A DNA stretch of 64,000 nucleotides from CBDBBY01 sp965205055 (GTDB taxonomy: Bacteria; Pseudomonadota; Alphaproteobacteria; Rhodobacterales; Rhodobacteraceae): positions 992,001 through 1,056,000 of the forward strand of contig OZ242030.1 of the NCBI GenBank assembly GCA_965205055.1. Direction: 5' to 3'. Shown here piece after piece: positions 1 to 7,690 of the stretch (its first letter is position 1; the number at the start of each line of letters is the position of its first letter). The notes under the pieces were generated by a model. The model worked only from the letters and a program-made list of their open reading frames with translations. It was not told the DNA's origin and ran no database searches. A program made the position numbers and the translations under genes.

Positions 1-321
1 ATTTTGAACATAAGGAAACACTTTTCCCATGCCAAGATTCTTCCTATTTATTTCCTGACTAAGGTGTTCCTCCAGTTCTTCTACCGACCGTTCTCCCCTA
101 TTTCGAAAGCCATAGAAATCGACCAGCGAAGTTACCGCGTCAAAATTCCAGCTAAATTTGGCCATCTCCGGTGCGAGTCTTTCAACGCTGACATTGCCGC
201 CGCGGCCCGAAATGAACATTGCGGTCGCATAGACCCCCAACGAGGACAGATGATCCACGAGAAGCTTGTTTACGAAGTCTTCTTCCGTCGTACCCTCTAC
301 GAAAATTGCAAGCCGGGTCAC
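1..321 (-). CDS. DUF4276 family (TOPRIM-like) protein, 3' end cut by window
   Basis: The frame opens with GTG at 321 and stays open for 107 codons to the window edge, so the C-terminus is missing. The N-terminus carries the typical FVEGTTEEDFV stretch (residues 7-17), the conserved acidic motif of DUF4276 proteins, which are related to TOPRIM nuclease domains; the later acidic residues lie outside the window. It follows the ATPase gene with a 4-base GTGA overlap, so the two are translated together. ATPase plus TOPRIM-like partner is the architecture of OLD/PARIS-type defence pairs, so a nuclease effector controlled by the ATPase is the natural inference. The family call is fairly firm; the defence role is inferred. 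Confidence 0.8.
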   Translation of the reverse strand, partial: MTRLAIFVEGTTEEDFVNKLLVDHLSSLGVYATAMFISGRGGNVSVERLAPEMAKFSWNFDAVTSLVDFYGFRNRGERSVEELEEHLSQEINRKNLGMGKVFPYVQN

Positions 322-1457
322 GGGCGGCCCCCAATCAAATTTTTTTCCCAAAGCTCGCCTGTCGAATGCTCGTCCAACCAATGCTCTTTCAGCCACTCAA
401 AATATTTGCCTTTGTCGTATCGATGAAATCCCGTTCGCCCGTTTTCCAACTCCAAAACGAAAATTTCATCGAGGCCAAATACATCAACTAACTGAGGACA
501 CTGGGTCGCCACGATGACCTGCCGCTCTCTCGCGGCGACTTTGATCATGCGCCCGACCAAGACGACGGCGGCCGGGTGTAATCCTAGCTCCGGTTCGTCC
601 AAGAGCAGCAAGTCGGGGAGCATTTCGGGCGGAAGGTTCAATAGAGTCGCCAACGCGAAGAAGCGCAGCGAACCATCCGATGTCAGGTGTGCACCGATCG
701 TCTTGTCCATGCCCTTCACCCGCCACTGAAGCAAAAACGGAGTGTTGTCTTCCTCGATCTGGAACCGGTCAAAATTCGGAACAATGCGTTGAATAAAGCT
801 GCAAATTGACTTGAACCGGCGCGGGTTTTCCCGTTCAAGACGGAGCAGGACAGCGGCTAAATTACTGCCATCCGACCGAAGGTACGCGTTTTCCGTCGGA
901 TCGCATGTCGTTTTGAACGGTGAGTAGAACGAGGTGTCGTGGAACTGATATACCTCACACCGCCGAAACAATCGGGCAAGAGCTTTGGCCGTCCTGATAT
1001 TACCTCCACCAGATCCTGCCGACTGAGCGGCTTCAATGATCTTCGCCTCGGTATGGCCGTTTCCAATCTCTTGCCAAGGCCTTTTTGCATCACATCCATC
1101 TTGGGTGAAGCGATATGCTTCATAATCAAATATGAAGCGATCCGGCTGCGAATACGCGAGCGCGAATCGATAATCGCTTTGTCCCCACTCGGTCCGGACG
1201 CCAATTTGGGCCCTAATTCGCTTGCTGGTCTTGTTGCCGCCGAAAAGCTGATCGCCGGCGCCGCCGTGGCGCTGAACGAAGTTATTCAAGCGATAATCGT
1301 TGATTGTTGTGGCCAGCATCTCGACGAAGCGAAGGAGATTGGATTTTCCAGAACCGTTGGCACCGATCAGCATTGTGGCGCAGGGCAAGTCGTCGATTTT
1401 GAAATCGGCGAGAGTTCGAAAACCCTCGACGTGGAGAGACTCAATTCGGTTAGGCAC
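318..1457 (-). CDS. AAA_21-type ABC/SMC-like ATPase
   Basis: A 379-residue ATPase of the RecF/SMC-like AAA_21 group. Walker A is GANGSGKS at residues 32-39. A signature-like stretch SDGSLRF precedes Walker B (LLLLDEPELGLHP), and the switch region reads VIVATQCPQL. The central part is the variable coiled/insert region usual in this family. The GTG start at 1457 is preceded by an AGGAGAAAG ribosome site. The downstream DUF4276 gene overlaps by four bases. Such single-subunit ATPases usually sense a trigger, such as phage products or DNA ends, and license a partner nuclease. No methylase or transposase adjoins, so it is a compact two-gene unit. ATPase identity is clear; the biological role is inferred. 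Confidence 0.85.
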   Translation of the reverse strand: MPNRIESLHVEGFRTLADFKIDDLPCATMLIGANGSGKSNLLRFVEMLATTINDYRLNNFVQRHGGAGDQLFGGNKTSKRIRAQIGVRTEWGQSDYRFALAYSQPDRFIFDYEAYRFTQDGCDAKRPWQEIGNGHTEAKIIEAAQSAGSGGGNIRTAKALARLFRRCEVYQFHDTSFYSPFKTTCDPTENAYLRSDGSNLAAVLLRLERENPRRFKSICSFIQRIVPNFDRFQIEEDNTPFLLQWRVKGMDKTIGAHLTSDGSLRFFALATLLNLPPEMLPDLLLLDEPELGLHPAAVVLVGRMIKVAARERQVIVATQCPQLVDVFGLDEIFVLELENGRTGFHRYDKGKYFEWLKEHWLDEHSTGELWEKNLIGGRP

Positions 1458-1651
1458 AACCTTTCTCCTTTGTCCTCAAGTGGATCGCCCGTTCGAGCAA
1501 TCTGCTTCCCTTGCAACGTCAATTCAGCGGCTTATTGGCATGGGGCAGTTCACGGCGATTTCCAAATTCGTTCCTTAGGATCGATGACTAGCGCAATCAG
1601 TCGACGACACCACCGTGCAGAAATTCAAGTGTCATCTTCGCTTCTGCCTGA

Positions 1652-2980
1652 TTATTGGACACCCGTACGCAGAACATCTTGCAGCAACGGCATGACGGAG
1701 GCCATTTCCGGCCCGCTGGACCGTCCTGTCAATGCCTTGCGAAGCGGAAAATAAAGCGCTTTGCCCTTGCGTCCGGTTTTCTCCGAAACCGCGGCCGTCC
1801 AAGTGCTCCAAGTTTTTTCGTCGAACGGCGGATTTGGCAAGAGGCTTTTGGCAAGCTGGACAAAATCGCGGTCTTCCTCGTCAATTTCGGGTTCGACGGC
1901 CCCTGAAAATATCGCCCACCAATCCGCAAGCTCGTCCAGTTTCGAGATGTTCGTCCTCGTTGTCGTCCAGAATCGTTCGGCAATGTCGTCCGGGACGCCC
2001 AATGAACGTATTCTGTCTTCGATCGCCGCGAATGGCCTCGAAGCCAAAATCTTAGAATTCAGAGGAATTAGGTCTCGCGCATCGAACTTGGTCGGCGCGG
2101 TGCTGAATCGACCGATTTCGAAATCCTCGATCAATTCATCCAAGCCGTTTCGGGCTTGAACCGGCGCGGAAGTTCCCAAATACGCAAGCAGCGACAACAA
2201 GGCCATCGGCTCTATTCCGCTCTGCCTCATATCCCGAATAGAAAGCGTGCCCAGTCGCTTGGCTAACGGCTCGCCCTCGGGCCCGGTCAAAAGGGAATGG
2301 TGCGCAAACTGAGGCGGCTTTGCACCGAAACGTTTCATGATCTGGATTTGGGCCGCCGTGTTCGTAATGTGGTCTGAACCTCGGACGACATCCGAGACGT
2401 TCATTTCGACATCGTCGACGACTGATGCCAATGTGTACAGCACTTGGCCGTCCGCGCGAATTAGAACCGGATCCGATAGGCTAGCCGCGTCAATCGAAAC
2501 CTGACCTTGCACCACATCGACCCACTCGATCCGCTCTTGGTCTAGTTTGAACCGCCAATAGCCGGCTCTTTCCTTCCGAAGCGAGTCCCGTTCCGCCGCC
2601 GTCAACGCCAAAGATGATCGGTCGTAAACCGGAGGTTTGCCTGCTTTGAGTTGAAGCTTTCGCTTGAATTCAAGCTCTTCAGGAGTTTCGAAACACTCGT
2701 AAAGCACTCCTGAGTCGCGGAGTTTTTCGGCTGCGTCGAGGTAATTCTGCTTGCGCAGCGATTGCTTTTCCAAATGGTCCCAATTCAAGCCGAGCCATTG
2801 GAGGTCATCCATGATCGACTCGGCATATTCCGGCTTGGAACGCTGGGGATCGGTGTCATCCAACCTCAGGATGAAACGCCCGCCCGACTTTCTGCACACC
2901 ATATAATTCAGCAGCGCCGTTCTAAGGTTGCCAATGTGCAAGTGTCCTGTCGGAGATGGCGCGAAACGAGCAATAGTCAT
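1652..2980 (-). CDS. gltX: glutamate--tRNA ligase
   Basis: Class I aminoacyl-tRNA synthetase charging tRNA-Glu (or tRNA-Glu/Gln where Gln is made by transamidation). The start is set at ATG 2980, giving MTIARFAPSPTGHLHIGN, because family members begin exactly there; the frame extends upstream without homology. The HIGH-type signature is HIGN (15-18) and the KMSKS-type loop is AKRLG (about 240-244). Its 442 residues are usual for the short alphaproteobacterial GltX form. The C-terminal anticodon-binding part looks complete. It is divergent from the metallopeptidase gene. Many alphaproteobacteria have two gltX paralogues; whether this one charges tRNA-Glu or misacylates tRNA-Gln cannot be told from the sequence. 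Confidence 0.95.
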   Translation of the reverse strand: MTIARFAPSPTGHLHIGNLRTALLNYMVCRKSGGRFILRLDDTDPQRSKPEYAESIMDDLQWLGLNWDHLEKQSLRKQNYLDAAEKLRDSGVLYECFETPEELEFKRKLQLKAGKPPVYDRSSLALTAAERDSLRKERAGYWRFKLDQERIEWVDVVQGQVSIDAASLSDPVLIRADGQVLYTLASVVDDVEMNVSDVVRGSDHITNTAAQIQIMKRFGAKPPQFAHHSLLTGPEGEPLAKRLGTLSIRDMRQSGIEPMALLSLLAYLGTSAPVQARNGLDELIEDFEIGRFSTAPTKFDARDLIPLNSKILASRPFAAIEDRIRSLGVPDDIAERFWTTTRTNISKLDELADWWAIFSGAVEPEIDEEDRDFVQLAKSLLPNPPFDEKTWSTWTAAVSEKTGRKGKALYFPLRKALTGRSSGPEMASVMPLLQDVLRTGVQ

Positions 2981-3058
2981 CGGGTTACTCCTTGCGCGCG
3001 TCCCTCTTTCATACGATGCTGCGGTTGTCCACTTGAGTCGCCTGCAGAAGGATCGGAA

Positions 3059-3469
3059 TTGAAGGACCACAGGCGCGCCTTCGTCGCTCCCGGGCTGGGC
3101 GAATTCGAAGAAATGGCGGCATCAGCCATTGAGTCGCTTCCCGAGCCGTTTCGCGGGCACGCCCGTTCAATCGCGTTCCAAGTCGCCGAATTCGCGACCG
3201 ATGAACAACTGGAGGCTGTTGAGATCTCCGATCCCTTCGAGCTGACTGGCCTCTATGAAGGCTGCCCCATCACCGAACGCTCCTATGCGGAACAACCCTT
3301 GAGCGCGGATATGGTCTGGCTGTTCAGGCGGCCGATCATCGACGAGTGGGCCACAAGGGGCGATGTCGCGTTGGGCGAACTTGTCACCCACATTGTCGTT
3401 CATGAACTCGCTCATCATTTCGGATGGTCCGACGAAGATATCGCCGAAATCGACCGGTGGTGGGAGTAG
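3059..3469 (+). CDS. zincin-like metallopeptidase family protein
   Basis: A small cytosolic protein of the zincin-like metallopeptidase family (PF06262 type) that is widespread in actinobacteria and alphaproteobacteria. The C-terminal HELAHHFGWSDED contains the zinc motif HExxH (H115, E116, H119) followed by the conserved acidic turn. The preceding RRPIIDEWA and LGELVTHIVVHE stretches are typical. I chose the TTG at 3059, preceded by AAGGATCGG; the frame runs further upstream but there it overlaps the gltX start antisense and has no family similarity. About 136 residues, the usual length. Substrate unknown; members are often next to housekeeping genes. It is divergently arranged with gltX. 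Confidence 0.85.
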   Translation: MKDHRRAFVAPGLGEFEEMAASAIESLPEPFRGHARSIAFQVAEFATDEQLEAVEISDPFELTGLYEGCPITERSYAEQPLSADMVWLFRRPIIDEWATRGDVALGELVTHIVVHELAHHFGWSDEDIAEIDRWWE

Positions 3470-3507
3470 CGCGCGATGACTCCCTCACTGCAGGACGAAT
3501 CAAATGT

Positions 3508-5184
3508 TCAGTTCGGGTCTCTCCACTGATTCACAATCGGATAGCGCCGGTCCAACCAGAGCGCCCGCTTCGTCAATCGTGTTCCCGGGGCAGATTGGAA
3601 CCTTTTGTATTCAGAGGTGTAAATCAGGTTCTCCACAAGCTTCACCACGTCCCTATCGAAACCGGCCTCGACGGTCTGCGCTACCGAAAGGTCGTTGTCG
3701 ATCAGCGATTCGAGAATTTGGTCAAGAATGTCATAAGGCGGGAGACTATCGGTATCTTTTTGATTGCTCCGCAATTCCGCAGTGGGCGGTTTATCGATTA
3801 CTCTCTGGGGAATCACGACCCCTTTTGGACCTTTCATCCATGCACGATGGCAGCGATTCCGCCACCTGCAGGTTTCGAAGACCAAGGTCTTGTACAAATC
3901 TTTGATCGGGTTGTACCCGCCGGCCATATCGCCATAGATCGTTGCATAGCCGACAGCTGCCTCCGATTTATTTCCCGTCGTGAGCAATAGTTCACCGAAC
4001 TTGTTCGACATTGCCATCAAGAGAAGCCCGCGAAGTCTCGGCTGGACGTTTTCTTCAGTCGTATCGCTCGGAAGGCCGTTGAAAACCGGCTGAAGCGATC
4101 GCTTGACCTCCGACACAAGTCCGGAAATCGGTATACGGACCGTTTCGCATCCCAAATTGGACGCGACGGACTCAGCATCATCCAGCGAAGACTTCGCCGT
4201 GTATTCCGATGGCAGAAGGATGCATCTGACATTGCCCGAACCTATCGCGTCGCAAGCAATCGCCGCGACAAGAGCGCTGTCCACGCCGCCCGATAGGCCC
4301 AGCAGAACTTTGGCAAACCCTGACTTTCGCACGTAGTCGCGCAGCGCCTCGACCATTGCCCGGTAGTCTTGTTCGCGCTCGCCCGGCAGGTCGGACATTT
4401 TTCCGTCCAAAATCGAAAATCCGTTTGAATTCTCGCGAAACTCGACGACTTCCGATTCTTCCTTGAACAACGGCATTTGCATGGAAATTCTGCCTCTTGG
4501 AGCAACTGCAAAAGATCCGCCGTCAAAGACTTGGTCGTCCTGCCCCCCGACCATGTTGAGATAGGTCAAGGGCAGTCCGGTCTCGCGAACCCGGTCAAGC
4601 ATTACCGAATGCCTCTGGAAGACTTTGTTTCTTCGATATGGGGACCCGTTGGGCACGAGCAGAAGGTCGGCACCGGCATTCTTGAGACTTTCGCAGACGT
4701 CGCTGTGCCATGCGTCTTCACAGATCACGATTCCCACGCGAGTGCCGCCGATTGTCACCGGCTGTCCAAGCGGTCCGCGCGAAAACTGACGCGCTTCGTC
4801 GAAAACCGAGTAGTTCGGCAAATGGTGCTTCTTGGCGATGCCTGCGATCCGCCCTTCATGAAGAATGAAGTATGCGTTGTAGATATTGCTGCCTTCGAGA
4901 TAGGGAGCTCCGATTCCTACAGCTGGACCGTCGGCGCAACGTCGCGCAATGCTATCGATGCATTCGGCACAATCTGCAACGAACGCTCGTTTCCACACCA
5001 AATCCTGAATTGGATAACCCGCGAGAAACAACTCCGGAAACGCTACAAGCAGTGCCCCCTTCTCCTTGCCCTGCTCATGGAATTCGCAAGCCTTCGCAAC
5101 GTTGGCTTGAAGCCCGCCTACTACGGGATTTGCCTGCGCGAGAACTATCCTGAATGATCGGTCCATCGTCTGTATCTCAACCAT
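3508..5184 (-). CDS. nadE: glutamine-dependent NAD+ synthetase
   Basis: Catalyses the last step of NAD synthesis, amidating nicotinate adenine dinucleotide with ATP and glutamine-derived ammonia. The N-terminal nitrilase-type amidase domain carries the Glu-Lys-Cys triad in VAFPELFLAGYP (E51), AKKHHLPNYSVFDE and VGIVICEDAW. The C-terminal synthetase domain has the PP-loop GLSGGVDSAL (about residue 285) and the TGNKSE motif. The start is placed at ATG 5184, with CAGGAG upstream, rather than the longer frame to 5277 which lacks homology. At 558 residues it is full length for the two-domain form. Convergent with the metallopeptidase gene, with 38 bases between. Confidence 0.95.
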   Translation of the reverse strand: MVEIQTMDRSFRIVLAQANPVVGGLQANVAKACEFHEQGKEKGALLVAFPELFLAGYPIQDLVWKRAFVADCAECIDSIARRCADGPAVGIGAPYLEGSNIYNAYFILHEGRIAGIAKKHHLPNYSVFDEARQFSRGPLGQPVTIGGTRVGIVICEDAWHSDVCESLKNAGADLLLVPNGSPYRRNKVFQRHSVMLDRVRETGLPLTYLNMVGGQDDQVFDGGSFAVAPRGRISMQMPLFKEESEVVEFRENSNGFSILDGKMSDLPGEREQDYRAMVEALRDYVRKSGFAKVLLGLSGGVDSALVAAIACDAIGSGNVRCILLPSEYTAKSSLDDAESVASNLGCETVRIPISGLVSEVKRSLQPVFNGLPSDTTEENVQPRLRGLLLMAMSNKFGELLLTTGNKSEAAVGYATIYGDMAGGYNPIKDLYKTLVFETCRWRNRCHRAWMKGPKGVVIPQRVIDKPPTAELRSNQKDTDSLPPYDILDQILESLIDNDLSVAQTVEAGFDRDVVKLVENLIYTSEYKRFQSAPGTRLTKRALWLDRRYPIVNQWRDPN

Positions 5185-5860
5185 GATATTGCGCTCCTGC
5201 CGCAGACCCTTGCAAAGGGCGACTACGGGGCGGCGCACGGCGCATCCGTATCGTGGCCGGTCCGCGCAACCCAGCATACTGCCACTGCCTATCTCTCTTC
5301 ATCGTCCCGAAAAGTTGATTGCGGCCGGCAAGTACCGCGGAACACGATGAGGAGAGAAAGACCCCTCTATCACATCCGAAGATCATTGGCATAGGCAATT
5401 TGCACGATCGGCATGGCATTCATCGCTTGAGCAACAGCCTCCCGACCCGTTTTCCGAACGCGGAGGAAAGTCATTGGGACGTGGAGAAATTTGCCAACGG
5501 CGGGAATATCCCGACTTGCTTCAAAGCAACGGAAGGCGAGGCAGGGCCAGTTTGGACAAGCTTGGAGTCAGTCGGGAGCCAAACACGGGAGTTCCCTCCG
5601 GCACGGGTCGCCCTGTCGTAAAGCGAGCGCGATTCGCCCAAAATCACATGAACTTATGCGCCGCACTGAACGCGAGTGTTCTCAGCGAAGTCAAACGAAC
5701 CACAACGATTCAATCAATTAGCAATTGATGGAGTTCACCGTAAGTTGGGCTGCATTGAAAATCAGAATTGACTTCATTTAAAAAATCAATTTGAATAATG
5801 TTCACAAAATCCATAGCACCCAAATGCATAGAAACCTAAATTCAAATCACGCCAGAAAAA
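5185..5860. other. intergenic stretch without a recognisable gene
   Basis: About 680 bases between nadE and the AT-rich pair. Short frames exist on both strands (for example 5319-5621 plus) but none has a convincing start, ribosome site or family resemblance. Base composition becomes clearly AT-rich from about 5640, marking the edge of the unit that follows. It must contain the nadE promoter (near 5190-5300), but no consensus site stands out. Confidence 0.5.
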
Positions 5861-6319
5861 TCACTCGGGCATCTGCAATTCCAGATCCTGAAAACCCTCT
5901 TGGGTAACAATAAACCCACCATTTTCAACTCTTTCGCAATGGCCGTATTTTATATTTGTTGCTAAGCTATCCGAAGGATTACTGAGTTTGCCAATTCTAT
6001 TTGCAAGAAGCGCAGAAGCTACATCCGCAGTTTGAAGTTTATTTTTTCCGCCAATATGCAACCAAGCAGCGGTCACCAAAAACTTTCGATAATCCTTTGA
6101 ATTGCGTTCCGAATTCTTTTTCATTTCTTTCAGAAAATTCGGCAATTTCATACCCCCGTTTGGCATATTTTGGGTGGTATTTTCTAATTCTAGCGTTTTT
6201 TCCTCGGTTAGAATAATGCTCTTCATTTCAGAGACCAAGGAACAGAGCGATTCTTTTGCAAATTGCTCATCCCCGCTATATTCCAGTTCAAAACCACCGC
6301 ACGATATCTTTATTTTCAT
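5861..6319 (-). CDS. hypothetical protein, AT-rich two-gene unit, downstream gene
   Basis: A 152-residue protein I do not recognise. Residues 1-35 (MKIKISCGGFELEYSGDEQF and following) look like a small beta-rich domain. A charged linker rich in Glu, Asn and Lys follows. The C-terminal 75 residues (from about DYRKFLVTAAWLHIGG to the end) suggest a helical, winged-helix-like domain with a terminal strand pair GGFIVTQEG. Codon use is strikingly AT-rich (AAA, ATT, AAT) compared with neighbours, a sign of recent transfer. It overlaps the upstream gene by four bases (ATGA at 6316-6319), so the two are co-translated. The domain descriptions are only impressions from pattern; function unknown. Confidence 0.6.
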   Translation of the reverse strand: MKIKISCGGFELEYSGDEQFAKESLCSLVSEMKSIILTEEKTLELENTTQNMPNGGMKLPNFLKEMKKNSERNSKDYRKFLVTAAWLHIGGKNKLQTADVASALLANRIGKLSNPSDSLATNIKYGHCERVENGGFIVTQEGFQDLELQMPE

Positions 6320-6594
6320 GTCTTAATTTCCTTCTCTGTCCATGAGAAATCGACTCCTGCTCGACTGGCGAAATCATTATCCAGAAACACTGTTCTCAAG
6401 CAGAGCACTTCGCTTCCGTTGACAATTAATATAGCTTGATTGTGCTTGCTCATATAAACAGTTTTCGAACTTGGTTTTTTTGATTTGCTCGACTGCACTT
6501 TATGCAAGCACCACTGCTTCCAACCGGCATCGTATTCGATGCTGCAGAATAAGTCTAGTGTTTTTTGATAACGATGCGAATAATTGGACGGCAT
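6316..6594 (-). CDS. hypothetical protein, AT-rich two-gene unit, upstream gene
   Basis: A 92-residue protein without a family I can name. It is lysine-, serine- and tryptophan-rich, with a central hydrophobic strand region (QAILIVNGSEVLCLRTVFLDNDF) that could form a small beta domain. Composition is as AT-rich as the gene it overlaps by four bases downstream, and unlike the nearby core genes. The pair lies between nadE and an IS5-like remnant, a setting typical of small acquired cargo. The start at 6594 is the first ATG; no strong ribosome site is visible. An accessory or defence role is possible but nothing in the sequence proves it. Confidence 0.5.
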   Translation of the reverse strand: MPSNYSHRYQKTLDLFCSIEYDAGWKQWCLHKVQSSKSKKPSSKTVYMSKHNQAILIVNGSEVLCLRTVFLDNDFASRAGVDFSWTEKEIKT

Positions 6595-6743
6595 CAGTTG
6601 TATCTGGTCGCCACGCCCACTGAACTCATTACCTACGATGAGTAATGGACAATAGCCAATTGCCGTCAGGCTACCTCGGTTTCCCGAAGGTTCGGGTCGA
6701 CGCCTGCACAGTCCAACTTTCGCGCCAATGTTTCAAAATTTTT

Positions 6744-7304
6744 TTACGTGGACACCTGCTGTATCTTGACTTGGACGGGTTGCCAACGCGGTCGGAGCAG
6801 ACTCACGGGTCGATCAGGATCAGACGCGGCCGGATACGGCCCGGATTTCGGGATCCTCCATGCAAAATTCGGACCTGTTTCGGCTTCGCCGACGACATGC
6901 GGACCCCAAGCGGACACTAGGCAGTCCAGTCCGGCCGCCGCTTTCCTGCAGTTGACCTTCGAACGCACCCGCCTCGATCAGTGCCTCGCGGAAATCCCGC
7001 AGAGTGTTCGCATCCGGGACCGTGTCGTTCAGATAAAACCGTGGAAGCGCAGCCAGGTTATCCGATCGCACGCCATCGCCTTCGTCGCGTCGAGCGGCGG
7101 CCCACAGAGGCTCTGCGGCGCCAGCATCTTGAACTTCAGAACCGCGTTCAGCGGCATTCTCAAAAATTCGGTCGGAAAAGCGCAAAATCCACCGTCGCGG
7201 CCGTATGCGCCGACCGGTCGCCCTTCGGGGCAATATCGGTCGAGGTGCCTCTCAAGATCCCAAAAGCCAAGCTTTTTCAACATCCCGACCTTCGACTCTT
7301 CCAA
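6744..7304 (-). pseudogene. IS5-family transposase remnant, 5' half, frameshifted
   Basis: Reading the minus strand, the peptide from 7304 (MEESKVGMLKKLGFWDLERHL) and on to GPPLDATKAMACDRITWLRF matches the N-terminal DUF772-type region of IS5-like transposases, a position normally reading RPPYDAVLMFKVLLLQ. It then shifts frame to LNDTVPDANTLRDFREALIEAGAF, the family's VPDxxTIxxFRExL motif. A further shifted piece ends near 6744 with an RWQPVQVKIQQ stretch resembling DARWTVKYxKxK. At least two frameshifts are present and the catalytic DDE C-terminal half is missing, so it cannot be active. No terminal inverted repeats were identified. Confidence 0.65.
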
Positions 7305-7614
7305 TCGCTGCGAATCGTTCCCTCAGACAAAAAGCATCGGGTTTTCGAAGGCACCAATCGTGTTGGGCAACAACAATCCGCTATGCTCCGCAGTGCCGAG
7401 CCAAGATCCGTCAATATTGGAATCCGTCCACGCAAATTTTGGATTACACAATGTCAAGGCGTTTTGCGCGGACTGCCGTATTGCAAGGTCTGCGAACGCG
7501 TCTTTGACCTCAATCCTGATTTTGTCGGCCCGAGAGATCGTCAGGCCGAAGCATGCCAATTCAGCCGAAATCACAATTTGTGCCATCCGGCGCGCTTCCC
7601 AGCGCATATTGTAG
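7305..7614. other. decayed sequence beside the IS5 remnant, no gene called
   Basis: An open frame of 94 codons lies on the minus strand (7607-7323), but it has no ribosome site and no family resemblance that I can see. It could be decayed cargo or flank of the insertion element. The MORN-gene promoter follows immediately. Confidence 0.35.
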
Positions 7615-7643
7615 TGGACGAGCGCGAGAAATATGTTTATAAT
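7615..7643 (+). promoter_or_regulatory. sigma70-type promoter for the MORN gene
   Basis: TGGACG at 7615-7620 and a perfect TATAAT at 7638-7643 are separated by 17 bases, 48 bases before the chosen ATG. A GGAGAAGGAG ribosome site lies between promoter and start. Confidence 0.6.
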
Positions 7644-7690
7644 CGTTGCGTTTTGGCGGTTGCCTATTTTTGGAGAAGGAGCGTCTGCTC

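Noticed and set aside
4..426. Plus-strand frame at the left edge
   Set aside because: The opposite strand carries the DUF4276 gene with a recognisable motif and a translational overlap with the ATPase gene.
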